A stretch of DNA of 64,000 bases from Leptospira haakeii (GCF_002812045.1 NZ_NPEG01000007.1:124001-188000), one strand, 5' to 3'; positions 9,036 through 19,369 are shown, counted from the first letter of the stretch. Numbers and translations: made by a program. The notes: a model not told the origin generated them from the letters alone.

Positions 9036-10538
9036 TTAGATACCGAATGCCTTTCGGATCTCTTCTCCATCATCAAAATGTCTTTTATCTCTGCCTATGA
9101 TCTGGTAGTCCTCATGCCCTTTTCCGGCTACAAGAAGACAACCCCCCTCTTTTAAGTGAGAGACCCCGTAAAGAATCGCTTTTGCCCTATCTGCCTCTCT
9201 AAGCATCGGAGAATATCCGCTAGTAAAACCTGCTTGTATATCATCCAAGATACTCTCCGGGTTTTCTGTCCTTGGGTTATCTGAAGTAAGTATCACTTTA
9301 TCCGCAAGTTCTTGGACGATTTTTGCCATCTTAGGGCGTTTAGTTTTATCCCTGTCCCCTCCACATCCAAAAAGTGCGATAAGCTCCTTTGGTCTGGATT
9401 CCCGGATACTTCTTAAAATATTCTCCAATGCATCCGGAGTATGGGCATAATCCACAACAGCCATGCGAGACTTATCTTTGCTATAATAGATCTGGAATCT
9501 TCCTGGGATCTGAGGAATACTTTCCAATGCAGTTAATAGTGATTTTTTCTCCCAGCCTAAACCAAGTGCAGTCACAAATGAAAGTGCAGTGTTCCTAACA
9601 TTAAACCCGCCAAGAAGATTGGTGCTGATATCCGTATCTCCTCCCCAGTCATCCGAAAGTCGGATTTGGTAAGAAGTTTTTTCCAAAGAGAATGCCTCGG
9701 AATGGATCTCGAATTCTCCCGAACTTCTTCCAAGAGAAAAAATTTTAAGGTTCGGAGAAGAAGTTTCCACAGCGGATTTAAAATCTTTTCCACCTGGAGC
9801 ATCCGAATCTATCACACCGAAAGTTTCCGGATTCAAAGCTACGGAAGAAAACAAAAGGGCCTTACTATTTAGATAATCTTCCATATCCGGATGAAAATCC
9901 AAATGATCCTGAGTAAGATTAGAAAATACTCCCACTTTAAAATGGACTCCGTTCGTTCTTCCCAGTTTTAATCCGTGAGAACTTGCTTCCATAAAAACAT
10001 ATTCCACTCCTGAATCATACATTTCTTTCAGAATGGATTGTAGGCTACTTGGATCAGGGGTTGTATATCCTGTGTCGGATAAAACTCCTTTAAATTTAAC
10101 ACCAGTGGTTCCAATGATACCGCAAGATTTTCCTTGAGACTCTCCAAGATAAGCCAAGATATGAGTTAAAGAAGTTTTACCGTTTGTTCCGGTAACTCCT
10201 ATCACTTTTAGCTTGGAAGAAGGATCTCCTAAAATGATAGAAGCAATCGGCCCGGCTAAACTTTCCGGATCCAGGTCAGTTTTAAGAACGATCTTATTAT
10301 CTAATTTCGGAATTTTTAATTTAGATCCTATTAATATATATTTAGAGGAAGAAGTCTTGGCATATTCTGCACCTTTATCACCGGAAGAATCAGGAAGGCA
10401 GAATAGATCATTCGGTTCTAATTTTCTGGAATCTGTGCGGACAAAGTTGAAGGTTTCATCCGAAGTATAAGATCCTGAACTTATTTTGATATCTGGAAAA
10501 AGACTAAGGAGCTCTGAAAGTTTCAAGTTCCGCCTCAT
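9036..10538 (-). CDS. murE: UDP-MurNAc-L-Ala-D-Glu--meso-diaminopimelate ligase
   Basis: A 500-residue Mur ligase. The ATP loop is VTGTNGKTSLT (about residues 114-124), followed by TTPDPSSLQ and EASSHGL, the UDP-MurNAc-dipeptide contacts, and FSNLTQDHLDFH. The C-terminal domain has DYAHTPDALENIL and LTSDNPRTENPESI; the DNPR motif is diagnostic of enzymes that add meso-diaminopimelate rather than lysine, so the peptidoglycan should be the DAP type. Its start lies 35 nt inside the 3' end of the ftsL-like gene, with no strong ribosome site, so it probably depends on coupling. Confidence 0.95.
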   Translation of the reverse strand: MRRNLKLSELLSLFPDIKISSGSYTSDETFNFVRTDSRKLEPNDLFCLPDSSGDKGAEYAKTSSSKYILIGSKLKIPKLDNKIVLKTDLDPESLAGPIASIILGDPSSKLKVIGVTGTNGKTSLTHILAYLGESQGKSCGIIGTTGVKFKGVLSDTGYTTPDPSSLQSILKEMYDSGVEYVFMEASSHGLKLGRTNGVHFKVGVFSNLTQDHLDFHPDMEDYLNSKALLFSSVALNPETFGVIDSDAPGGKDFKSAVETSSPNLKIFSLGRSSGEFEIHSEAFSLEKTSYQIRLSDDWGGDTDISTNLLGGFNVRNTALSFVTALGLGWEKKSLLTALESIPQIPGRFQIYYSKDKSRMAVVDYAHTPDALENILRSIRESRPKELIALFGCGGDRDKTKRPKMAKIVQELADKVILTSDNPRTENPESILDDIQAGFTSGYSPMLREADRAKAILYGVSHLKEGGCLLVAGKGHEDYQIIGRDKRHFDDGEEIRKAFGI

Positions 10539-10863
10539 TTCTTTCTGGAGGAAGAGTCACTGTAATGATCCGATCGCCCACTGTGATCGGTAAATAATGA
10601 TATGTTTTACGATACAACGCTTCTATCCTACGAGCAGAAGTATATGTCGCCATTCCGATCTTTAAATCATCATTCTTCTTTAAAAGTTTTTCTTTTTCTT
10701 GGGAAGCAATAGCAAGTTCTCGGTTCAATCTAGAGACCTGAACATTCTGCCAAACGAATAAAAGTGCGATGCTAAAAGGAGCTAGAACCCAACCGAATAT
10801 CCTAAACAAAAAACCTAGATCGGGCCAAAGATGAAGGGATAAAAATTCTGAAACTCTGCTCAT
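10504..10863 (-). CDS. ftsL: FtsL-like small division protein
   Basis: A 119-residue bitopic protein with one hydrophobic segment at about residues 17-40 and then a charged heptad-like stretch (about 42-72, rich in L/E/K) that should form a short coiled coil. This TM-plus-coiled-coil layout and the place between rsmH and murE match FtsL, which with FtsB/FtsQ recruits the septal FtsW-PBP pair; primary sequence in this family is poorly conserved. Its ATG overlaps the rsmH stop by 4 nt, and it overlaps murE by 35 nt. The assignment rests on position and topology. Confidence 0.65.
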   Translation of the reverse strand: MSRVSEFLSLHLWPDLGFLFRIFGWVLAPFSIALLFVWQNVQVSRLNRELAIASQEKEKLLKKNDDLKIGMATYTSARRIEALYRKTYHYLPITVGDRIITVTLPPERNEAELETFRAP

Positions 10864-11822
10864 TCTTCTTCGTCCTCCTCCTCCTCTTCTTCAATATCGG
10901 TAGGAAGTGATTTATGTATGACACGTAATTTTGCAGAACGGGACGCAGGATTTTCTTTTGTCTCGATATCCGATGGGAGCACAGGCTTCTTGGTAAGAAG
11001 TTTAGCTTCTCCGTCTCTCGCATAGTCCCTGAATAAATTTTTAATGATCCTGTCTTCCAAGGAATGGAAAGAGATCACTTGTAAGAGTCCACCTTTTGCA
11101 ACCAGATCCAAAAGTTTTTTGACCCCAATCTCTATATGAAGAAGTTCCTGATTCACTTCTATCCTTAAGGCTTGGAAAACTCTTGTAGCAGGATGCCTTC
11201 CTGGAGGCCAAAATTTTCTAGGAATCACTCTGGAAACCAATTGTGCGAGATCTCCAGAGTAACCGATCCTAGAATGTCTTCTTCTTTCTAAGATAGCTTC
11301 TACAATCTTCTTGGTCCAACGCTCTTCGCCGTACTCGTAAAATATTTTGCTTAGAGCTTTTTCAGGATAAGTATTAATTACATCTTCCGCAGAGATACCA
11401 CCGGCAGAAGAAAGTCTCATATCTAAAGGTTCGTTTTCCCTAAAACTGAAACCTCTTCCCGCATGTAATAGGTGAAATGTAGAAATCCCCAAATCCAAAA
11501 GGATACCGTCGGGAGGATTGGAAACACCGAAGCCGTTCAAGAACTCGGAGTCAAGGTCCGAAAAATTGGCTTCAATAGGAATAACTCTGGAAGAATACGC
11601 GGAAAGTCTTGCTTGGGCCCTGGAGAGCATGACCGAGTCTCGATCTACCAAAACCAGCTTAGAATTTGGAAACTGCTCTAAGAGTAGAAGACTATGTCCT
11701 CCTTCTCCCGCTGTTCCGTCCAAAAAAAGAAGTTCTCGGTCTTTATCGAACACGGAAAGGAAGAAAGAAATTATCTCCCGATAGAGCACCGAATAATGGA
11801 CAGGTTCCAAGTCGTTTTCCAA
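10860..11822 (-). CDS. rsmH: 16S rRNA (cytosine(1402)-N(4))-methyltransferase
   Basis: A 320-residue member of the MraW/RsmH family, which methylates N4 of C1402 in the ribosomal P site. Visible motifs: [10 protein letters not shown] near the N-terminus, [15 protein letters not shown] (about residues 35-49) for SAM binding, [19 protein letters not shown] (about 105-118), a [17 protein letters not shown] block and [13 protein letters not shown] (about 258-270). The protein ends in an unusual run of about ten Glu/Asp residues, encoded by a low-complexity tract whose last bases overlap the ftsL start. It is the promoter-proximal gene of the cluster; no mraZ is found between it and the divergent chemoreceptor. 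Confidence 0.94.
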   Translation of the reverse strand: MENDLEPVHYSVLYREIISFFLSVFDKDRELLFLDGTAGEGGHSLLLLEQFPNSKLVLVDRDSVMLSRAQARLSAYSSRVIPIEANFSDLDSEFLNGFGVSNPPDGILLDLGISTFHLLHAGRGFSFRENEPLDMRLSSAGGISAEDVINTYPEKALSKIFYEYGEERWTKKIVEAILERRRHSRIGYSGDLAQLVSRVIPRKFWPPGRHPATRVFQALRIEVNQELLHIEIGVKKLLDLVAKGGLLQVISFHSLEDRIIKNLFRDYARDGEAKLLTKKPVLPSDIETKENPASRSAKLRVIHKSLPTDIEEEEEEDEEE

Positions 11823-12131
11823 GTTCTACCCGCTTATCCAAAAGGCAACCAAGAACCATGCCGTTTTTTTATTCTTTCAGGGGTTTGTTAGAACTCCAAC
11901 AACTGTGACAAAACCAATACTTACCATAATCCGAAATGAGTATGATTATAAACTCACTAACGTGAAAGCACTAATGTCTTGACTGTCCTAGTTTCCTAGG
12001 TAGAATGCCTCCGTTCCAACTTCTCGATAAATAAAAATCCGCTCTGGTGACAAAGGTCTGAAAGGAATTGTCCGATTAGGCCGACGAATTATTGTAACTC
12101 TTAGCCTCCTCAGGAAGGCCTTATTATAAGT
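11823..12131. other. 309-nt divergent intergenic region (rsmH / chemoreceptor)
   Basis: No gene is visible. It separates rsmH (minus) from the first chemoreceptor (plus) and must hold promoters for both. The only clear signal is a sigma-70-like site at 11979-12006. An AGGAAGG tract lies about 20 nt before the chemoreceptor ATG, rather far for a ribosome site. Confidence 0.6.
11979..12006 (+). promoter_or_regulatory. Candidate sigma-70 promoter for the tandem chemoreceptors, with palindromic spacer
   Basis: TTGACT (11979-11984) and TAGAAT (12001-12006) are separated by 16 nt. The spacer contains CCTAG-TTTC-CTAGG (11987-12000), a perfect 5-bp inverted repeat ending right at the -10 box, which could be an operator. 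This is motif reading only; the transcript start would be about 120 nt before the ATG at 12132. Confidence 0.45.
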
Positions 12132-14126
12132 ATGCAAAAAAGCAGTTTAAAGTTCATTCTTCTAGGCGCTGGCATCGTCATTCTTACTGTACTAACGTTA
12201 TTGATCTCGGGTAATGCCTACTATTTCGGTCAAAAAAAGATCACAGAAAATCATTTAAACCAAATGCAGAATGTGGTAGCGGTGGTTGCTCAAGAGTTCG
12301 ATGCATTCTTACTCTCTCATACCAATGTGGCTAAAACATTGGCTGCAGATCCAAGGGCAATACAAACTGCACTCACAGGTAAACCGATCGCCGGTGACTT
12401 CTTTAAAGAAGTACACCAAAGATACGGTATTTACGAAAACATTTTCGTGATGAGCCTGGATGGACAAAAAAGAATTTTAGCAGATAGTTTGGGCGGAAAG
12501 TCCTTGGGTTATAGAGCGCAAGGAGACGAGCTAAAAGAAAATATCATCGCAGTACAAGAAGGAAAACATTATTTAGGTCCTCCTCAAAAATCTCCAATCA
12601 CCGGACTTCCTGTTGCAGTGATCTCCGTTCCGATCCGTAGCGGCGCAAATATAGTCGGAGTATTGAACATAGCACTCTCTTTCGAAGATGTTTCCGAAAA
12701 AGTAATCAATAAGATCCGTATCGGAGAACAAGGTTACGTTTCCGTAATGAGCCAAACAGGCCTCGTGATCGCTCACCCTAAAAAAGAAATGATCATGAAC
12801 TTGAATGTGGCCAAAGAACCTTACGGCCAAAAAATGTTAGAATTAAAGAGTGGAGAAATTTTCGAATTCAGTTTTAAAGGTGCGGATCGTTACTCCACTA
12901 TTTTCAGATTGGACCAATGGAGAATGTCAGTAATTGCAATCCAGCCCAAAACAGAGATCAGAGAAGCATTAGGAGAACTATTACTCTCCATCGGATTAAT
13001 CAGTTTGGTCACAGTTGGAATTTCCATTTTCCTACTTTATGTTCTTTTAAAGAAGAGATTGGATCCATTAGTGAATGCTAGCAAACTCTTCCAGATCATG
13101 GCACAAGGCGATCTGACCTCAGACATTCAAGTTGTATATAGCGACGAGATTGGTGCCATGAGTGCGGATCTGAATTCTTTTATTTCAAGCCTTAGATTTT
13201 CTCTCAAGGATATCCAAAGAATTGCAATGGAACTTGCGTCTTCCGCGGAAGAATTAACAGTCTCTTCCCAGAGTTTTGCTACAGGAGCTCAGTCCACCGC
13301 TGCTTCTTCCGAACAAATGTCTGCTACTGTTGAAGAAATGTCGGCAGGTATGGAAAATATTTCCTCGGTCACAGATAGGCAATATTCGAATATATTAGAA
13401 TTTCATACTAAGATAAAGGAACTATCTTCCGGAGTCAGAAAGATCGGCTCTGAGATCAAAAATACTCTACAAATAGCTGAGTCCATCTCCCAAGAAGCAA
13501 AAAGAGGAGAAAGCTCACTAACTGGAATGAGTAATATGATAGAAAATATCCTGAAATCTTCCGGAGAGATGAAATCTATCATCGGTATCATTAACGATAT
13601 TTCCGACCAAACACAACTTCTCGCATTGAATGCAGCGATAGAAGCTGCTAGAGCGGGAGAAGCAGGAAAAGGATTTGCAGTCGTCGCAGAAGAAATTTCC
13701 AAACTTTCAGTCAAAACCGCTTCTTCTATCAAATCCATTGGTGAGATGATCAATAAGAATAATTCGGAATTGGATGAAGGCGCTAAAGGAATTCGTTCTT
13801 CCGTAGAGATACTACATAGCATTATCAAAAACGTGGACTCGGTTGGAGAAGCGATGAATCATCTATTCGAGATTACTTCTGCACAAGAATCAGTGAACAA
13901 ATCCGTAGACGAACAATCTGATCGTGTTGGAACAGAAGCAGAAGGCGTAAAACTCGCAACCGATGAACAAAAAAGAGCAGTGAGAGAGATCGCTCAAGTA
14001 ATCACTCAAATAAATGAACATACTTTAAATACTGCATCAGGTTCCGAACAAATGTCCTCGTCTGCTCAGAATCTCGCAACTACTGCCGAAGTGCTGAAAA
14101 ATATAACCGAAAAATTTAAAATATAA
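12132..14126 (+). CDS. Methyl-accepting chemotaxis protein (first of tandem pair)
   Basis: A 664-residue transmembrane chemoreceptor. TM1 spans about residues 9-31, a periplasmic Cache-type sensor about 32-280 (with the typical [13 protein letters not shown] and [17 protein letters not shown] segments), TM2 about 285-308, then HAMP and a long coiled-coil signalling domain. The conserved hairpin tip reads [20 protein letters not shown] (about 499-518) and contacts CheA/CheW. No NWETF-type CheR/CheB tether is seen; it ends EKFKI. Cache sensors generally bind small metabolites; the ligand here is unknown. The next chemoreceptor starts 25 nt after its stop, so the two are co-transcribed. Confidence 0.92.
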   Translation: MQKSSLKFILLGAGIVILTVLTLLISGNAYYFGQKKITENHLNQMQNVVAVVAQEFDAFLLSHTNVAKTLAADPRAIQTALTGKPIAGDFFKEVHQRYGIYENIFVMSLDGQKRILADSLGGKSLGYRAQGDELKENIIAVQEGKHYLGPPQKSPITGLPVAVISVPIRSGANIVGVLNIALSFEDVSEKVINKIRIGEQGYVSVMSQTGLVIAHPKKEMIMNLNVAKEPYGQKMLELKSGEIFEFSFKGADRYSTIFRLDQWRMSVIAIQPKTEIREALGELLLSIGLISLVTVGISIFLLYVLLKKRLDPLVNASKLFQIMAQGDLTSDIQVVYSDEIGAMSADLNSFISSLRFSLKDIQRIAMELASSAEELTVSSQSFATGAQSTAASSEQMSATVEEMSAGMENISSVTDRQYSNILEFHTKIKELSSGVRKIGSEIKNTLQIAESISQEAKRGESSLTGMSNMIENILKSSGEMKSIIGIINDISDQTQLLALNAAIEAARAGEAGKGFAVVAEEISKLSVKTASSIKSIGEMINKNNSELDEGAKGIRSSVEILHSIIKNVDSVGEAMNHLFEITSAQESVNKSVDEQSDRVGTEAEGVKLATDEQKRAVREIAQVITQINEHTLNTASGSEQMSSSAQNLATTAEVLKNITEKFKI

Positions 14127-14151
14127 TCCGATCCAGATTCGACTCAACAAA

Positions 14152-16143
14152 ATGCAAAGAAACAGTTTAAAGATCATTATACTCGCAGTAAGTACAATTA
14201 CTATAGTCCTACTTACTGTCGGGGTTTCCTCCTTCGCATACTTTACCGCAAAAAAATATGTGGAAGAAGCTTATATAGACGAGATGAAAAAGATCTCGAA
14301 GCTCGCGGGAAAGCATATCAAGTTCTTCTTCGATCAACAGGCAACTTTGGCGGAATTCGTTAATTCCAACACCCCATTTGTCAAAGCAACAATTGCAAAA
14401 GATAAGGGAAGTCTAAATCCAACACTTGCAAACGTATTCAAAAAATTTGATACTTACGAGAATGTATTTTTATCTACGCCGGAAGAAAATCCCTTAGTAT
14501 TCGCTGATGCTACTGGAAAAGCGATTAATTTCCGCTGGGGAGGGACCGGTTTTGACGCAAACATCAAAGCCGCATTAGAAGGAAAAAATCTTTTAAGTAA
14601 GGTAAATCCTTCTCCTGTGACAGGAGAAGCAGTTGCTGTTCTTACTGTTCCGACCAAAGACGGAAACCAAGTTGTAGGTATCTTAGGCTTTGCGATCTCA
14701 CTTAGCAAAATGACAGAAGCAATCGTCAGTGGGATCACAATCGGATCGGACGGATATATCGCAATCACCGACATGAACGGAGTAGTCGTAGGACATCCAG
14801 ACAAATCGCTCATCTTAAAGCTGGATCTAAGTAAAACGGATTGGGGCAAAAAACTAATGACCCTTCCCTCTGAGCAGCATATGGAGTATTTTTTTAAAAA
14901 GGACAAAATTGCAACAGTCTATGATGTTCCAGAATACGGGTTAAGAGTTTCTGCGGTGGTATCAAAAGACGAACTTGCAGAAGTAGTTCACCAAATGTTA
15001 TTCAGGATCATCGCATTTGCACTCGTCTTCCTGGTCGTTTCTATATTTATTATTTATAAAATAGTGAATGTTCGCCTTCATCCTTTACAGGAAGCGAGGG
15101 AATTATTCCGCTCCATGTCTACTGGAGACTTAACAGCAAGTCTAAAAGTTTATCATGAAGATGAGATAGGAGATCTAAGCAAGGACACCAACTCTTTCTT
15201 AGAAAGTTTAAGAACTTCCGTAAGGGATATCCAAAAAATTTCCCAAGAACTTGCGGCTTCCGCAGAAGAACTATCTGCGAGTTCGGAAAACTTCTCCAAT
15301 GGAGCACAGTCCACAGCGGCCTCTACGGAAGAAATGTCGGCCACTGTAGAAGAGATGTCCGCAGGGATGGACAATATTTCCGGCTCCATCTATAATCAGT
15401 ATGCGAATATTTCACAGTTCCAGATCAAGATCACAGAACTTTCTCAAAGTGTGAACCAGATCGGAAACGAAGTCCAAGCTACCCTGAATATGGCAAAATC
15501 GATTTCCCTCCAGGCAAAAAAGGGAGAAGAATCCCTTTCCGGAATGAATGCAATGATCTCGAATATCTTGAAATCATCCGGAGAAATGACCGCGATCATC
15601 GGGATCATCAATGATATCTCGGAACAAACTCAACTTCTTGCATTGAATGCAGCGATAGAAGCGGCAAGAGCCGGAGAAGCAGGAAAAGGATTTGCAGTCG
15701 TTGCGGAAGAGATCTCTAAACTTTCAGAAAAGACAGCCTCTTCTATCAAATCCATTTCTGCAATGATCAATAAAAATACCGGAGAGTTGGATAGCGGAGC
15801 AAAAGGGATACAGGCATCTACAGAGATCATTCACGCGATTATCCGGAATGTGGATCAAGTTTCCGATGCGATGGACAGATTATATTCCATAACCGGTTCC
15901 CAAACGGATATAAACCAAGCTGTAACGGATAACGCAGGGAAAGTAAGGATCGAATCCGAAGCGGTAAAATTAGCCGCAGACGAACAGAAAAAAGCTGTTT
16001 CGGAAATTTCTCAAGTGATCATGCAGATTAACGAGCATACGATCAATACTGCATCAGGAGCGGAACAAATGTCCTCTTCTTCCAGAAACCTATCGAATAC
16101 GGCGGAGATACTCAAAAATATCTCCGAAAAATTCAAACTCTGA
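14152..16143 (+). CDS. Methyl-accepting chemotaxis protein (second of tandem pair)
   Basis: A 663-residue paralogue of the preceding chemoreceptor, with the same order: TM1 (about 8-30), periplasmic Cache sensor, TM2 (about 282-304), HAMP, and a signalling hairpin with an identical tip ([20 protein letters not shown]). The cytoplasmic parts are close to identical in long stretches, whereas the sensor halves differ, although both keep the SPITG/SPVTG loop. This is the pattern expected after duplication and divergence of ligand specificity. It ends EKFKL with no tether pentapeptide. The pair converges on a rhodanese/CheR/STAS group on the other strand. Confidence 0.92.
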   Translation: MQRNSLKIIILAVSTITIVLLTVGVSSFAYFTAKKYVEEAYIDEMKKISKLAGKHIKFFFDQQATLAEFVNSNTPFVKATIAKDKGSLNPTLANVFKKFDTYENVFLSTPEENPLVFADATGKAINFRWGGTGFDANIKAALEGKNLLSKVNPSPVTGEAVAVLTVPTKDGNQVVGILGFAISLSKMTEAIVSGITIGSDGYIAITDMNGVVVGHPDKSLILKLDLSKTDWGKKLMTLPSEQHMEYFFKKDKIATVYDVPEYGLRVSAVVSKDELAEVVHQMLFRIIAFALVFLVVSIFIIYKIVNVRLHPLQEARELFRSMSTGDLTASLKVYHEDEIGDLSKDTNSFLESLRTSVRDIQKISQELAASAEELSASSENFSNGAQSTAASTEEMSATVEEMSAGMDNISGSIYNQYANISQFQIKITELSQSVNQIGNEVQATLNMAKSISLQAKKGEESLSGMNAMISNILKSSGEMTAIIGIINDISEQTQLLALNAAIEAARAGEAGKGFAVVAEEISKLSEKTASSIKSISAMINKNTGELDSGAKGIQASTEIIHAIIRNVDQVSDAMDRLYSITGSQTDINQAVTDNAGKVRIESEAVKLAADEQKKAVSEISQVIMQINEHTINTASGAEQMSSSSRNLSNTAEILKNISEKFKL

Positions 16144-16169
16144 TCGTTTAGGATATTAAACTAAAAGAT

Positions 16170-16520
16170 TCACTCGGAAACGACGGAGAATAGACGGTCT
16201 ATTCTCCCTGCGTCCCTTACTTGGGAAAAACCTTCTTCTTCTAAGAAAGTTTTCGCTCTCAGGCTACGGCCTCCCGATTGGCAATATAGGATAATCTGTT
16301 TATCCTTAGGTCCCAACTCTTCCACTCTAGAAGACAGACTATCGATTGGAATATTAACTGCGCCAGGAAAATGACGCTTTTCATATTCGTTAGGACTTCT
16401 TACATCCACGACTAAAGCGCCCTTCCCCACCCATTCTGCGAGTTCCTTATCTTCTCTATTTTTGCAGGAGGAAAAGGAAAAAAGAGAGAGCATTATAAAA
16501 ACATAAAATACTTTGAACAT
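16170..16520 (-). CDS. Rhodanese-domain lipoprotein
   Basis: A 116-residue exported protein. The N-terminus MFKVFYVF..LFSFSSC is a lipoprotein signal with the acylated Cys near residue 19. The rest is one rhodanese domain with VDVRSPNEYEKRHFPGAVNIPI and the active-site loop YCQSGGRS, where the Cys is intact. Such single-domain proteins may handle sulfane sulfur in the periplasm; the substrate is unknown. The frame extends to a TTG at 16544, but ATG 16520 is chosen because GGAG sits 8 nt upstream and it gives a proper signal peptide. It follows cheR with little spacing and is probably co-transcribed. Confidence 0.82.
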   Translation of the reverse strand: MFKVFYVFIMLSLFSFSSCKNREDKELAEWVGKGALVVDVRSPNEYEKRHFPGAVNIPIDSLSSRVEELGPKDKQIILYCQSGGRSLRAKTFLEEEGFSQVRDAGRIDRLFSVVSE

Positions 16521-16540
16521 AGGATTTTCTCCGACAAATA

Positions 16541-17416
16541 TCAAATTTTAGGTTTTTTCTGATAAACAGTATGACCTAAGAACTTATATGCTTCTGAGAT
16601 CCCAAAAAGAGTCTCGGAATGGCCGATCACCAAAAGTCCTCTATCCTTCAAAACATGCTCGAAGTTCTCGAAAATTTTCTTTTGGGTAGGCTTGTCGAAA
16701 TATATAATCACATTCCTGCAAAAGATACAATCCATCTTCTCCCTTATCGGATAAGGAGTTTCCAAAAGATTTACCTTATGGAATTCGATCATGGATTTAA
16801 TCTCAGGTTTTACCTGATAAGTATCCTGATTTTTTCCGGAGAGGTCCTTCACTTTCAGAAAATATCTTTTTTTAAGAGCTTCACTCACAGGTTCTAAACG
16901 ATCCGCTTTATAAATACCTTCTTGAGCGGTTTGTACTACATTCGTATCAATATCGGATGCATATATTTTAATATCCCAACCAGGCTTATGCATAAAATAT
17001 TCAGCACATGTGACGGCTATAGTATAAGGCTCCTCACCTGTCGAACAAGCGCTGGACCAGATACGGAGCTGCTTTTTCCCGGACTTCAAAGCCTTCTCCT
17101 CAACGGAAGGAAAGAAGGTTTCTTTTAGAAATTCAAAATGATGGTTTTCTCGGAAAAAATCAGTTTTGTTAGTTGTAATACGATTGATGAGTTCGGTGAG
17201 TTCACTTTGGAAAAACTTACGGTCAGCTTGCAGGCCTCGGATATATTCCGAAACATTCTGCATCTTATGCATTCTTGCCCTGGAATTTAACCTGGATTGG
17301 ACCATTATCTTTTTATGATCCGCCAAGAATATTCCGGTTTCCTTATACATCAAATCCTTGATGAATTTGAACTCTTCGTCCGTGATCTGAGAGAAACTGG
17401 AAAAATTATCATCCAT
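16541..17416 (-). CDS. cheR: CheR-type chemoreceptor glutamate methyltransferase
   Basis: A 291-residue protein with the alpha-helical CheR N-terminal domain (about residues 8-65, including [14 protein letters not shown]) and the Rossmann methyltransferase domain. Motif I reads [17 protein letters not shown] (about 120-136), then [15 protein letters not shown], and [18 protein letters not shown] (about 234-251). It uses SAM to methylate glutamates of chemoreceptors during adaptation. Its neighbours fit: two receptors face it across 400 nt, and a STAS protein lies 3 nt upstream in the same operon. No CheB is in the window. Confidence 0.93.
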   Translation of the reverse strand: MDDNFSSFSQITDEEFKFIKDLMYKETGIFLADHKKIMVQSRLNSRARMHKMQNVSEYIRGLQADRKFFQSELTELINRITTNKTDFFRENHHFEFLKETFFPSVEEKALKSGKKQLRIWSSACSTGEEPYTIAVTCAEYFMHKPGWDIKIYASDIDTNVVQTAQEGIYKADRLEPVSEALKKRYFLKVKDLSGKNQDTYQVKPEIKSMIEFHKVNLLETPYPIREKMDCIFCRNVIIYFDKPTQKKIFENFEHVLKDRGLLVIGHSETLFGISEAYKFLGHTVYQKKPKI

Positions 17417-17419
17417 AAA

Positions 17420-17707
17420 TCAGCGAATACCCAATGCCTGGTCCAGAGAGACTAACTTAATAATTTCCAATAATTTAGGGCTAACATTAATCGTTTCCAA
17501 AAGTACACCCTGGCCTCGAAGACGATTTGCAAAAGCAACCAGGGTCCCTAAAGCGACCGAGGTAAGCACCTGCACCTCATCCAGATCCAAAATTACAGAA
17601 GCAGGATTCCCTTCTACGTGAGAATTCAAATAGGCACGCAAAGCCTCATGATCACCGTTTAGGATCTCATAATCTACTTTGATCAACATCGGTTTCGACG
17701 GACTCAT
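17420..17707 (-). CDS. STAS-domain protein (anti-sigma factor antagonist-like)
   Basis: A 95-residue single STAS domain. The phosphorylation loop reads DLDEVQVLTSVALGTLVAF, with Ser50 at the position that partner kinases normally phosphorylate, followed by the usual GLLLET-like strand (GVLLETINVSPKLLEII). Proteins of this kind act in partner-switching with an HPK-type kinase and a SpoIIE/PP2C phosphatase; two SpoIIE-type phosphatases are encoded at 20868 and 37702. Here it is paired with cheR, so it may instead connect to motility or an MlaB-like scaffold. It is the first gene of the minus-strand cheR operon. Confidence 0.8.
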   Translation of the reverse strand: MSPSKPMLIKVDYEILNGDHEALRAYLNSHVEGNPASVILDLDEVQVLTSVALGTLVAFANRLRGQGVLLETINVSPKLLEIIKLVSLDQALGIR

Positions 17708-17865
17708 TCCATAGATTGGACGAACAGGTCCCTACCTCGGAATACAGTCGGGAAACAGCCTGGAAAAGGAAAGGAAAAACTATTTTTTCTGGCTTAGAAG
17801 GGAAGCGTCGTTTTTCTGGTAAATAGGCTAAAAAAACGGATCTTTTTTCTGGAAAAAAACAATAA

Positions 17866-18615
17866 GTGAGAATTGGAATCGTCAAACATCTGAATGCCCG
17901 TCCCCTAACGTGGGGATTCGAGCAGAATTCAGAACATAAAGTTGTCCCGGAAAATCCCTCCCTTTTAAAGGATTATTTATTACGTGGCCTGGTAGATGTT
18001 GGGCTAATATCCTCCATCGAATGTCTACGAAACGAGGATGTTCTTTCCGTTTCCATGAAAGTCGGAGTCTGCGCCTCTAAGCAAGTCCGCTCCATTAAGT
18101 TTTTCAAAAATAAAAAGGAAGCCTACCCCCCTTATCGGATCCTCACAGACAACGGCTCGAGGACCAGCATGGCCTTGGTCAGAGTATTAGTACATAATGA
18201 TTCTGGAAAATTACCGGAAGTAGCCCCCACAGACCCTAAGATCATTAAAGAAGAAATTTCTATCGGCAGAGGCTCCCATATGCTTTTCGGGGACAACGCA
18301 TTATTCGCAGAATGGGATCCGGAAGTTTACGAAGTAAAAGACCTGGCAGAATGGTGGTACGAGACCACTGGGACTTCTTTTATATTCGCTCTATGGGCTT
18401 CTAAAAAACCATTGGAATTACCTGACAGCTTCTATGAGGATTCCTTAAAATACGGCTTAGCTCATATCGAAGAGATCATCCAAAAAGAATCCAGACTTCC
18501 ATCCGATCTAGTCAGAACTTATCTTACTGAAGAACTACATTACGAAATCACAGAAAGCGATCGCAAGGGCTTTGAATTATTTGGAAAATATTGTAATGAC
18601 CTGGGGATCTTGTAA
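17866..18615 (+). CDS. mqnA: Chorismate dehydratase (futalosine menaquinone pathway)
   Basis: A 249-residue MqnA-type protein of the periplasmic-binding-protein fold but without a signal peptide. It opens with [18 protein letters not shown], the family signature, and continues with [15 protein letters not shown] and [19 protein letters not shown]. MqnA removes water from chorismate to give 3-[(1-carboxyvinyl)oxy]benzoate, the first step of futalosine-dependent menaquinone synthesis. The start is GTG at 17866 (no ATG fits). It is divergent from the STAS/cheR operon across 158 nt and appears monocistronic. Confidence 0.9.
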   Translation: MRIGIVKHLNARPLTWGFEQNSEHKVVPENPSLLKDYLLRGLVDVGLISSIECLRNEDVLSVSMKVGVCASKQVRSIKFFKNKKEAYPPYRILTDNGSRTSMALVRVLVHNDSGKLPEVAPTDPKIIKEEISIGRGSHMLFGDNALFAEWDPEVYEVKDLAEWWYETTGTSFIFALWASKKPLELPDSFYEDSLKYGLAHIEEIIQKESRLPSDLVRTYLTEELHYEITESDRKGFELFGKYCNDLGIL

Positions 18616-18625
18616 GCACAAGCTT

Positions 18626-18675
18626 GCCAACGTTGCTCAAAGGGCAATGTGCCGTTAGGCCTTCGCGGCAGGCAC
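18626..18675. terminator. Hairpin region between convergent mqnA and lipoprotein genes
   Basis: GTGCC pairs with GGCAC around a TTAGGCCTTCGCG-rich loop, and TTGC pairs with GCAA just before it. The position between two convergent stops suggests a transcription barrier, but no U-run follows, so it is a weak call. Confidence 0.3.
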
Positions 18676-18694
18676 CCAATCTCCACATAGAAAA

Positions 18695-19369
18695 TTAGAA
18701 GACGAAGGTGATCCGATAGTCCCAGGACTTATTCCCGAACTTCTCCACAGTGTCCGCAAGAGGCAATCTATAAGCAAGTCTTCCTAAACTTTGTTCTCCA
18801 CGGTTCGTATAACAAACGGAAGTGATCGGAAAATTCACTTTGAAGTTAAGTGCATTTCCTCGGATCAATCTCAAAGTTTCGCTCAAGACCTTTTTCTCTC
18901 CATCCATCTGCATAGATTCCAAAGATTTACTGATGGAAGGGAATTCTCTTTTAATATATATAGTATTCGCCTTCTCTTTTTTGATCTGAACATTTCCAAT
19001 AAGTACATTTTCTAACTGAGAGATATCGCTGAAGTCTACCTTATAAGTAACCTTCGCTTTTTCGCGGAATACGCCGGGTTCTGCTTCTGAACTTTCTAAT
19101 TTTTGGAAGGTATAATCTTTTAGTACGAGGCTTTTAGAAAAAAATCCCTTGTTCAACCTATTCTGGATCTCTTCCTTTCTGGTAGGAAGAAATTTGATCA
19201 GTGATTCTTCCGACTTACGTTTAGTAGGAACCACATAAGAGATTTCCAAAGTGCCACTTAGGTTGGAATTAATGGTCAAAGTTTCTTCGTATTCGAAGCA
19301 GCCGAAAAAAAGGAAACAGAGTAAGAAAAGCGATTTTTGGAAGAAGCGGATGGAAAAACCCGAACGCAT
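18695..19369 (-). CDS. Putative lipoprotein of unknown function
   Basis: A 224-residue protein with a lipoprotein signal (hydrophobic segment then LFFGC, Cys near residue 24). The mature part starts EYEETLTINSNLSGTLEISYVVP, a mostly beta pattern, followed by a basic helical segment and more strands. I do not recognise a named family; similar lipoproteins with an initial EETLTI-N-x-x-G-x-G motif are usually left as hypothetical. It stands alone between mqnA (convergent) and the ammonium transporter gene upstream on the same strand, from which a strong terminator separates it. Confidence 0.75.
   Translation of the reverse strand: MRSGFSIRFFQKSLFLLCFLFFGCFEYEETLTINSNLSGTLEISYVVPTKRKSEESLIKFLPTRKEEIQNRLNKGFFSKSLVLKDYTFQKLESSEAEPGVFREKAKVTYKVDFSDISQLENVLIGNVQIKKEKANTIYIKREFPSISKSLESMQMDGEKKVLSETLRLIRGNALNFKVNFPITSVCYTNRGEQSLGRLAYRLPLADTVEKFGNKSWDYRITFVF

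Noticed and set aside
12060..12087. GAAA-N16-GCCGACGA as a FliA-type promoter before the chemoreceptors
   Set aside because: Only partial match in both boxes with non-standard spacing; the sigma-70-like site is better.
13403..13828. 141-residue antisense ORF in the chemoreceptor gene
   Set aside because: It is the mirror of the conserved signalling hairpin and recurs in the second receptor, so it is a codon-bias shadow.
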